Shown: positions 51,323-61,839 of the stretch, in pieces
How the letters are laid out: each line of letters starts with the position of its first letter
How positions within the stretch are numbered: the first letter of the stretch is position 1
Origin: Bathymodiolus brooksi
Lineage: Eukaryota; Mollusca; Bivalvia; Mytilida; Modiolidae
Assembly (NCBI GenBank): GCA_963680875.1
Contig: OY804578.1
Location: 1,674,001-1,738,000, forward strand
Reading direction: 5' to 3'
DNA: 64,000 nucleotides
Notes under the pieces: model-generated
Seen by the model: only the letters and a program-made list of their open reading frames with translations
The model's database searches: none
What the model was told of the DNA's origin: nothing
Position numbers and translations under genes: made by a program

Positions 51323-53002
51323 TCTATATAGTGTTTTGTGTTGATATATAGATCTTTAGTTTTCTGTGTAGTGTTTTGTATTGATATATAGATCTTTAGT
51401 TTTATGTGTAGTGTTTTGTATTGATATATAGATCTTTAGTTTTCTCTGTAGTGTTTTGTATTGATATATAGATCTTTAGTTTTCTATGTAGTGTTTTGTA
51501 TTGATATATAGATCTTTAGTTTTCTGTGTAGTGTTTTGTAATGATAAATAGATCTTTAGTTTTCTGTTTAATGTTTTGTATTGATATATAGATCTTTAGT
51601 TTTCTGTGTAATGTTTTGTATTGATATATAGATCTTTAGTTTTCTGTGTAGTGTTTTGTATTGATATATAGATCTTTAGTTTTCTGGGTAGTGTTTTGTA
51701 TTGAGATATAGATCTTTAGTTTTCTGTATAGTGTTTTGTATTGATATATAGATCTTTAGTTTTCTGTGTAGTGTTTTGTATTGATATATAGATCTTTAGT
51801 TTTCTATGTAGTGTTTTGTATTGATATATAGATCTTTAGTTTTCTGTGTAGTGTTTTGTATTGATATATAGATCTTTAGTTTTCTGTGTAGTGCTTTGTA
51901 TTGATATATAGATCTTTAGTTTTCTGTGTAGTGTTTGGTATTGATATATAGATCTTTAGTTCTCAGTGTAGTGTTTTGTATTGATAAATAGATCTTTAGT
52001 TTTCTGTGTAGTGTTTTGTATTGATATATAGATCTTTAGTTTTCTGTGTAGTGTTTTGTATTGATATATAGATCTTTAGTTTTCTGTGTAATGTTTTGTA
52101 TTGATATAAAGATCTTTAGTTTTCTGTGTAATGTTTTGTATTGATATATAGATCTTTAGTTTTCTATATAGTGTTTTGTGTTGATATATAGATCTTTAGT
52201 TTTCTGTGTAGTGTTTTGTATTGATATATAGATCTTTAGTTTTATGTGTAGTGTTTTGTATTGATATATAGATCTTTAGTTTTCTCTGTAGTGTTTTGTA
52301 TTGATATATAGATCTTTAGTTTTCTATGTAGTGTTTTGTATTGATATATAGATCTTTAGTTTTCTGTGTAGTGTTTTGTATTGATAAATAGATCTTTAGT
52401 TTTCTGTTTAATGTTTTGTATTGATATATAGATCTTTAGTTTTCTGTGTAATGTTTTGTATTGATATATAGATCTTTAGTTTTCTGTGTAGTGTTTTGTA
52501 TTGATATATAGATCTTTAGTTTTCTGGGTAGTGTTTTGTATTGAGATATAGATCTTTAGTTTTCTGTGTAGTGTTTTGTATTGATATATAGATCTTTAGT
52601 TTTCTGTGTAGTGTTTTGTATTGATATATAGATCTTTAGTTTTCTATGTAGTGTTTTGTATTGATATATAGATCTTTAGCTTTCTGTGTAGTGTTTTGTA
52701 TTGATATATAGATCTTTAGTTTTCTGTGTAGTGCTTTGTATTGATATATAGATCTTTAGTTTTCTGTGTAGTGTTTGGTATTGATATATAGATCTTTAGT
52801 TCTCAGTGTAGTGTTTTGTATTGATAAATAGATCTTTAGTTTTCTGTGTAGTGTTTTGTATTGATATATAGATCTTTAGTTTTCTGTGTAGTGTTTTGTA
52901 TTGATATATAGATCTTTAGTTTTCTGTGTAATGTTTTGTATTGATATAAAGATCTTTAGTTTTCTGTGTAATGTTTTGTATTGATATATAGATCTTTAGT
53001 TT
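51323..53002. repeat. Tandem duplication of an 840-bp (21-monomer) block
   Basis: Units 51323-52162 and 52163-53002 both begin with the CTATATAG/GTGTTG monomer and include the CTGGGTAG monomer (51683, 52523) and the GTTTGGTATT monomer, with no 39-bp monomer. Private differences: GTAATGATAAAT near 51539 in the first copy, CTGTATAG near 51724 in the first, and TAGCTTTC near 52679 in the second only. Confidence 0.88.
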
Positions 53003-56000
53003 TCTGTTTAGTGTTTTGTATTGATATATAGATCTTTAGTTTTCTGTGTAGTGTTTTGTACTGATATATAGATCTTTAGTTTTCTGTGTAGTGTTTTGTA
53101 TTGATATATAGATCTTTAGTTTTCTGTGTAGTGTTTTGTATTGATATATAGATCTTTAGTTTTCTGTTTAATGTTTTGTACTGATATATAGATCTTTAGT
53201 TTTCTATGTAGTGTTTAGTATTGATATATAGATCTTTAGTTTTCTATGTAGTGTTTTGTATTGATATATAGATCTTTAGTTTTCTGTGTAGTGTTTTGTA
53301 TTGATATATAGATCTTTAGTTTTCTGTTTAGTGTTTTGTATTGATATATAGATCTTTAGTTTTCTGTGTAGTGTTTTGTATTGCTATATAGATCTTTAGT
53401 TTTCTGTGTAGTGTTTTGTATTGATATATAGATCTTTAGTTTTCTGTGTAGTGTTTTGTATTGATATATAGATCTTTAGTTTTCAGTGTAATGTTTTGTA
53501 TTGATATATAGATCTTTAGTTTTCTGTGTAGTGTTTTGTATTGATATATAGATCTTTAGTTTTCTGTGTAATGTTTTGTATTGATATATAGATCTTTAGT
53601 TTTCTGTGTAGTGTTTTGTATTGATATATAGATCTTTAGTTTTCTGTGTAGTGTTTTGTATTGATATATAGATCTTTAGTTTTCTGTGTAGTGTTTTGCT
53701 TTGATATATAGATCTTTAGTTTTATGTGTAGTGTTTTGTATTGATATAGAGATCTTTAGTTTTCTGTGTAGTGTTTTGTATTGATATATAGATCTTTAGT
53801 TTTCTGTTTAATGTTTTGTATTGATATATAGATCTTTAGTTTTCTCTGTAGTGTTTTGTATTGATATATAGATCTTTAGTTTTCTGTGTAGTGTTTTGTA
53901 TTGATATATAGATCTTTAGTTTTCTGTGTAGTGTTTTGTATTGATATATAGATCTTTAGTTTTCAGTGTAATGTTTTGTATTGATATATAGATCTTTAGT
54001 TTTCTGTGTAGTGTTTTGTATTGATACATAGATCTTTAGTTTTCTGTGTAGTGTTTTGTATTGATATATAGATCTTTAGTTTTCTGTGTAGTGTTTTGTT
54101 TTGATATATAGATCTTTAGTTTTATGTGTAGTGTTTTGTATTGATATAGAGATCTTTAGTTTTCTGTGTAGTGTTTTGTATTGATATATAGATCTTTAGT
54201 TTTCTGTTTAATGTTTTGTATTGATATATAGATCTTTAGTTTTCTGTGTAGTGTTTTGTATTGATTTATAGATCTTTAGTTTTCTGTGTAGTGTTTGGTA
54301 TTGATATATAGATCTTTAGTTCTCAGTGTAGTGTTTGTATTGATAAATAGATCTTTAGTTTTCTGTGTAGTGTTTTGTATTGATATATAGATCTTTAGTT
54401 TTCTGTGTAGTGTTTTGTATTGATATATAGATCTTTAGTTTTCTGTGTAATGTTTTGTATTGATATAAAGATCTTTAGTTTTCTGTGTAGTGTTTTGTAT
54501 TGATATATAGATCTTTAGTTTTCTGTTTAGTGTTTTGTATTGATATATAGATCTTTAGTTTTCTGTGTAGTGTTTTGTATTGATATATAGATCTTTAGTT
54601 TTCTGTTTAGTGTTTTGTATTGATATATAGATCTTTAGTTTTCTGCTTAGTGTTTTGTATTGAAATATAGATCATTAGTTCTCAGTGTAGTGTTTTGTAT
54701 TGATAAATAGATCTTTAGTTTTCTGTTTAATGTTTTGTATTGATATATAGATCTTTAGTTTTCTGTGTAATGTTTTGTATTGATATATAGATCTTTAGTT
54801 TTCTGTGTAGTGTTTTGTATTGATATATAGATCTTTAGTTTTCTGGGTAGTGTTTTGTATTGAGATATAGATCTTTAGTTTTCTGTGTAGTGTTTTGTAT
54901 TGATATATAGATCTTTAGTTTTCTGTGTAGTGTTTTGTATTGATATATAGATCTTTAGTTTTCTATGTAGTGTTTTGTATTGATATATAGATCTTTAGCT
55001 TTCTGTGTAGTGTTTTGTATTGATATATAGATCTTTAGTTTTCTGTGTAGTGCTTTGTATTGATATATAGATCTTTAGTTTTCTGTGTAGTGTTTGGTAT
55101 TGATATATAGATCTTTAGTTCTCAGTGTAGTGTTTTGTATTGATAAATAGATCTTTAGTTTTCTGTGTAGTGTTTTGTATTGATATATAGATCTTTAGTT
55201 TTCTGTGTAGTGTTTTGTATTGATATATAGATCTTTAGTTTTCTGTGTAATGTTTTGTATTGATATAAAGATCTTTAGTTTTCTGTGTAATGTTTTGTAT
55301 TGATATATAGATCTTTAGTTTTCTGTTTAGTGTTTTGTATTGATATATAGATCTTTAGTTTTCTGTGTAGTGTTTTGTACTGATATATAGATCTTTAGTT
55401 TTCTGTGTAGTGTTTTGTATTGATATATAGATCTTTAGTTTTCTGTGTAGTGTTTTGTATTGATATATAGATCTTTAGTTTTCTGTTTAATGTTTTGTAC
55501 TGATATATAGATCTTTAGTTTTCTATGTAGTGTTTAGTATTGATATATAGATCTTTAGTTTTCTATGTAGTGTTTTGTATTGATATATAGATCTTTAGTT
55601 TTCTGTGTAGTGTTTTGTATTGATATATAGATCTTTAGTTTTCTGTTTAGTGTTTTGTATTGATATATAGATCTTTAGTTTTCTGTGTAGTGTTTTGTAT
55701 TGCTATATAGATCTTTAGTTTTCTGTGTAGTGTTTTGTATTGATATATAGATCTTTAGTTTTCTGTGTAGTGTTTTGTATTGATATATAGATCTTTAGTT
55801 TTCAGTGTAATGTTTTGTATTGATATATAGATCTTTAGTTTTCTGTGTAGTGTTTTGTATTGATATATAGATCTTTAGTTTTCTGTGTAATGTTTTGTAT
55901 TGATATATAGATCTTTAGTTTTCTGTGTAGTGTTTTGTATTGATATATAGATCTTTAGTTTTCTGTGTAGTGTTTTGTATTGATATATAGATCTTTAGTT

Positions 56001-56840
56001 TTCTGTGTAGTGTTTTGCTTTGATATATAGATCTTTAGTTTTATGTGTAGTGTTTTGTATTGATATAGAGATCTTTAGTTTTCTGTGTAGTGTTTTGTAT
56101 TGATATATAGATCTTTAGTTTTCTGTTTAATGTTTTGTATTGATATATAGATCTTTAGTTTTCTCTGTAGTGTTTTGTATTGATATATAGATCTTTAGTT
56201 TTCTGTGTAGTGTTTTGTATTGATATATAGATCTTTAGTTTTCTGTGTAGTGTTTTGTATTGATATATAGATCTTTAGTTTTCAGTGTAATGTTTTGTAT
56301 TGATATATAGATCTTTAGTTTTCTGTGTAGTGTTTTGTATTGATACATAGATCTTTAGTTTTCTGTGTAGTGTTTTGTATTGATATATAGATCTTTAGTT
56401 TTCTGTGTAGTGTTTTGTTTTGATATATAGATCTTTAGTTTTATGTGTAGTGTTTTGTATTGATATAGAGATCTTTAGTTTTCTGTGTAGTGTTTTGTAT
56501 TGATATATAGATCTTTAGTTTTCTGTTTAATGTTTTGTATTGATATATAGATCTTTAGTTTTCTGTGTAGTGTTTTGTATTGATTTATAGATCTTTAGTT
56601 TTCTGTGTAGTGTTTGGTATTGATATATAGATCTTTAGTTCTCAGTGTAGTGTTTGTATTGATAAATAGATCTTTAGTTTTCTGTGTAGTGTTTTGTATT
56701 GATATATAGATCTTTAGTTTTCTGTGTAGTGTTTTGTATTGATATATAGATCTTTAGTTTTCTGTGTAATGTTTTGTATTGATATAAAGATCTTTAGTTT
56801 TCTGTGTAGTGTTTTGTATTGATATATAGATCTTTAGTTT
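52403..56840. repeat. 2319-bp shift duplication (copies 52403-54521 and 54722-56840)
   Basis: The CTGGGTAG monomers (52523, 54842), the GTTTTGCTTTG variant (its C at 53699 and 56018) and the 39-bp monomers (54323, 56642) are all 2319 bp apart, which is 58 monomers minus one base. The two 2119-bp copies are separated by five monomers (54522-54721) that include the GCTT monomer. The TAGCTTTC and GATACATAG variants are also shared, so the duplication looks recent. Confidence 0.88.
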
Positions 56841-59800
56841 TCTGCTTAGTGTTTTGTATTGAAATATAGATCATTAGTTCTCAGTGTAGTGTTTTGTATT
56901 GATATATAGATCATTAGTTTTCTGTGTAGTGTTTTGTACTGATATATAGATCTTTAGTTTTCTGTGTAGTGTTTTGTATTCATATATAGATCTTTAGTTT
57001 TCTGTGTAATGTTTTGTATTGATATATAGATCTTTAGTTTTCTGTGTAGTGTTTTGTATTGATATATAGATCTTTAGTTTTCTATATAGTGTTTTGTGTT
57101 GATATATAGATCTTTAGTTTTCTGTGTAGTGTTTTGTATTGATATATAGATCTTTAGTTTTATGTGTAGTGTATTGTATTGATATATAGATCTTTAGTTT
57201 TCTCTGTAGTGTTTTGTATTGATATATAGATCTTTAGTTTTCTATGTAGTGTTTTGTATTGATATATAGATCTTTAGTTTTCTGTGTAGTGTTTTGTATT
57301 GATAAATAGATCTTTAGTTTTCTGTTTAATGTTTTGTATTGATATATAGATCTTTAGTTTTCTGTGTAATGTTTTGTATTGATATATAGATCTTTAGTTT
57401 TCTGTGTAGTGTTTTGTATTGATATATAGATCTTTAGTTTTCTGGGTAGTGTTTTGTATTGATATATAGATCTTTAGTTTTCTGTGTAGTGTTTTGTATT
57501 GATATATAGATCTTTAGTTTTCTGTGTAGTGTTTTGTATTGATATATAGATCTTTAGTTTTCTATGTAGTGTTTTGTATTGATATATAGATCTTTAGTTT
57601 TCTGTGTAGTGTTTTGTATTGATATATAGATCTTTAGTTTTCTGTGTAGTGCTTTGTATTGATATATAGATCTTTAGTTTTCTGTGTAGTGTTTGGTATT
57701 GATATATAGATCTTTAGTTCTCAGTGTAGTGTTTTGTATTGATAAATAGATCTTTAGTTTTCTGTGTAGTGTTTTGTATTGATATATAGATCTTTAGTTT
57801 TCTGTGTAGTGTTTTGTATTGATATATAGATCTTTAGTTTTCTGTGTAATGTTTTGTATTGATATAAAGATCTTTAGTTTTCTGTGTAATGTTTTGTATT
57901 GATATATAGATCTTTAGTTTTCTGTTTAGTGTTTTGTATTGATATATAGATCTTTAGTTTTCTGTGTAGTGTTTTGTACTGATATATAGATCTTTAGTTT
58001 TCTGTGTAGTGTTTTGTATTGATATATAGATCTTTAGTTTTCTGTGTAGTGTTTTGTATTGATATATAGATCTTTAGTTTTCTGTTTAATGTTTTGTACT
58101 GATATATAGATCTTTAGTTTTCTATGTAGTGTTTAGTATTGATATATAGATCTTTAGTTTTCTATGTAGTGTTTTGTATTGATATATAGATCTTTAGTTT
58201 TCTGTGTAGTGTTTTGTATTGATATATAGATCTTTAGTTTTCTGTTTAGTGTTTTGTATTGATATATAGATCTTTAGTTTTCTCTGTAGTGTTTTGTATT
58301 GCTATATAGATCTTTAGTTTTCTGTGTAGTGTTTTGTATTGATATATAGATCTTTAGTTTTCTGTGTAGTGTTTTGTATTGATATATAGATCTTTAGTTT
58401 TCAGTGTAATGTTTTGTATTGATATATAGATCTTTAGTTTTCTGTGTAGTGTTTTGTATTGATATATAGATCTTTAGTTTTCTGTGTAATGTTTTGTATT
58501 GATATAAAGATCTTTAGTTTTCTGTGTAATGTTTTGTATTGATATATAGATCTTTAGTTTTCTGTTTAGTGTTTTGTATTGATATATAGATCTTTAGTTT
58601 TCTGTGTAGTGTTTTGTACTGATATATAGATCTTTAGTTTTCTGTGTAGTGTTTTGTATTGATATATAGATCTTTAGTTTTCTGTGTAGTGTTTTGTATT
58701 GATATATAGATCTTTAGTTTTCTGTTTAATGTTTTGTACTGATATATAGATCTTTAGTTTTCTATGTAGTGTTTAGTATTGATATATAGATCTTTAGTTT
58801 TCTATGTAGTGTTTTGTATTGATATATAGATCTTTAGTTTTCTGTGTAGTGTTTTGTATTGATATATAGATCTTTAGTTTTCTGTTTAGTGTTTTGTATT
58901 GATATATAGATCTTTAGTTTTCTGTGTAGTGTTTTGTATTGCTATATAGATCTTTAGTTTTCTGTGTAGTGTTTTGTATTGATATATAGATCTTTAGTTT
59001 TCTGTGTAGTGTTTTGTATTGATATATAGATCTTTAGTTTTCAGTGTAATGTTTTGTATTGATATATAGATCTTTAGTTTTCTGTGTAGTGTTTTGTATT
59101 GATATATAGATCTTTAGTTTTCTGTGTAATGTTTTGTATTGATATATAGATCTTTAGTTTTCTGTGTAGTGTTTTGTATTGATATATAGATCTTTAGTTT
59201 TCTGTGTAGTGTTTTGTATTGATATATAGATCTTTAGTTTTCTGTGTAGTGTTTTGCTTTGATATATAGATCTTTAGTTTTATGTGTAGTGTTTTGTATT
59301 GATATAGAGATCTTTAGTTTTCTGTGTAGTGTTTTGTATTGATATATAGATCTTTAGTTTTCTGTTTAATGTTTTGTATTGATATATAGATCTTTAGTTT
59401 TCTCTGTAGTGTTTTGTATTGATATATAGATCTTTAGTTTTCTGTGTAGTGTTTTGTATTGATATATAGATCTTTAGTTTTCTGTGTAGTGTTTTGTATT
59501 GATATATAGATCTTTAGTTTTCAGTGTAATGTTTTGTATTGATATATAGATCTTTAGTTTTCTGTGTAGTGTTTTGTATTGATACATAGATCTTTAGTTT
59601 TCTGTGTAGTGTTTTGTATTGATATATAGATCTTTAGTTTTCTGTGTAGTGTTTTGTTTTGATATATAGATCTTTAGTTTTATGTGTAGTGTTTTGTATT
59701 GATATAGAGATCTTTAGTTTTCTGTGTAGTGTTTTGTATTGATATATAGATCTTTAGTTTTCTGTTTAATGTTTTGTATTGATATATAGATCTTTAGTTT

Positions 59801-61839
59801 TCTGTGTAGTGTTTTGTATTGATTTATAGATCTTTAGTTTTCTGTGTAGTGTTTGGTATTGATATATAGATCTTTAGTTCTCAGTGTAGTGTTTGTATTG
59901 ATAAATAGATCTTTAGTTTTCTGTGTAGTGTTTTGTATTGATATATAGATCTTTAGTTTTCTGTGTAGTGTTTTGTATTGATATATAGATCTTTAGTTTT
60001 CTGTGTAATGTTTTGTATTGATATAAAGATCTTTAGTTTTCTGTGTAGTGTTTTGTATTGATATATAGATCTTTAGTTTTCTGTTTAGTGTTTTGTATTG
60101 ATATATAGATCTTTAGTTTTCTGTGTAGTGTTTTGTATTGATATATAGATCTTTAGTTTTCTGTTTAGTGTTTTGTATTGATATATAGATCTTTAGTTTT
60201 CTGCTTAGTGTTTTGTATTGAAATATAGATCATTAGTTCTCAGTGTAGTGTTTTGTATTGATATATAGATCATTAGTTTTCTGTGTAGTGTTTTGTACTG
60301 ATATATAGATCTTTAGTTTTCTGTGTAGTGTTTTGTATTCATATATAGATCTTTAGTTTTCTGTGTAATGTTTTGTATTGATATATAGATCTTTAGTTTT
60401 CTGTGTAGTGTTTTGTATTGATATATAGATCTTTAGTTTTCTATATAGTGTTTTGTGTTGATATATAGATCTTTAGTTTTCTGTGTAGTGTTTTGTATTG
60501 ATATATAGATCTTTAGTTTTATGTGTAGTGTATTGTATTGATATATAGATCTTTAGTTTTCTCTGTAGTGTTTTGTATTGATATATAGATCTTTAGTTTT
60601 CTATGTAGTGTTTTGTATTGATATATAGATCTTTAGTTTTCTGTGTAGTGTTTTGTATTGATAAATAGATCTTTAGTTTTCTGTTTAATGTTTTGTATTG
60701 ATATATAGATCTTTAGTTTTCTGTGTAATGTTTTGTATTGATATATAGATCTTTAGTTTTCTGTGTAGTGTTTTGTATTGATATATAGATCTTTAGTTTT
60801 CTGGGTAGTGTTTTGTATTGAGATATAGATCTTTAGTTTTCTGTGTAGTGTTTTGTATTGATATATAGATCTTTAGTTTTCTGTGTAGTGTTTTGTATTG
60901 ATATATAGATCTTTAGTTTTCTATGTAGTGTTTTGTATTGATATATAGATCTTTAGTTTTCTGTGTAGTGCTTTGTATTGATATATAGATCTTTAGTTTT
61001 CTGTGTAGTGTTTGGTATTGATATATAGATCTTTAGTTCTCAGTGTAGTGTTTTGTATTGATAAATAGATCTTTAGTTTTCTGTGTAGTGTTTTGTATTG
61101 ATATATAGATCTTTAGTTTTCTGTGTAGTGTTTTGTATTGATATATAGATCTTTAGTTTTCTGTGTAATGTTTTGTATTGATATAAAGATCTTTAGTTTT
61201 CTGTGTAATGTTTTGTATTGATATATAGATCTTTAGTTTTCTGTTTAGTGTTTTGTATTGATATATAGATCTTTAGTTTTCTGTGTAGTGTTTTGTACTG
61301 ATATATAGATCTTTAGTTTTCTGTGTAGTGTTTTGTATTGATATATAGATCTTTAGTTTTCTGTGTAGTGTTTTGTATTGATATATAGATCTTTAGTTTT
61401 CTGTTTAATGTTTTGTACTGATATATAGATCTTTAGTTTTCTATGTAGTGTTTAGTATTGATATATAGATCTTTAGTTTTCTATGTAGTGTTTTGTATTG
61501 ATATATAGATCTTTAGTTTTCTGTGTAGTGTTTTGTATTGATATATAGATCTTTAGTTTTCTGTTTAGTGTTTTGTATTGATATATAGATCTTTAGTTTT
61601 CTCTGTAGTGTTTTGTATTGCTATATAGATCTTTAGTTTTCTGTGTAGTGTTTTGTATTGATATATAGATCTTTAGTTTTCTGTGTAGTGTTTTGTATTG
61701 ATATATAGATCTTTAGTTTTCAGTGTAATATTTTGTATTGATATATAGATCTTTAGTTTTCTGTGTAGTGTTTTGTATTGATATATAGATCTTTAGTTTT
61801 CTGTGTAATGTTTTGTATTGATATATAGATCTTTAGTTT
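56841..61839. repeat. Duplication with a shift of 3359 then 3319 bp (56.84-58.48 and 60.20-61.84 kb)
   Basis: The GCTT monomers (56841, 60200) and CTGGGTAG monomers (57441, 60800) are 3359 bp apart, 84 monomers minus one. Shared private markers include TCATTAG in the monomer after the TCAG one (near 56911 and 60271) and ATGTG with GTATTG (near 57171 and 60531). A plain monomer at 57601 is missing from the second copy, so the shift drops to 3319 bp (CTGTTTAAT/GTACTG monomer at 58081 and 61400) until about 58480/61800. Confidence 0.85.
57841..59120. repeat. Tandem duplication with a 640-bp (16-monomer) period
   Basis: Units 57841-58480 and 58481-59120 both run from a CTGTGTAAT/GATATAAAG monomer through CTGTTTAG, GTACTG, CTGTTTAAT/GTACTG (58081, 58721), the GTTTAG monomer, a TTGCTATA monomer and TCAGTGTAAT. 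They differ at the TTGCTATA monomer, which starts CTCTG in the first and CTGTG in the second. Confidence 0.85.
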
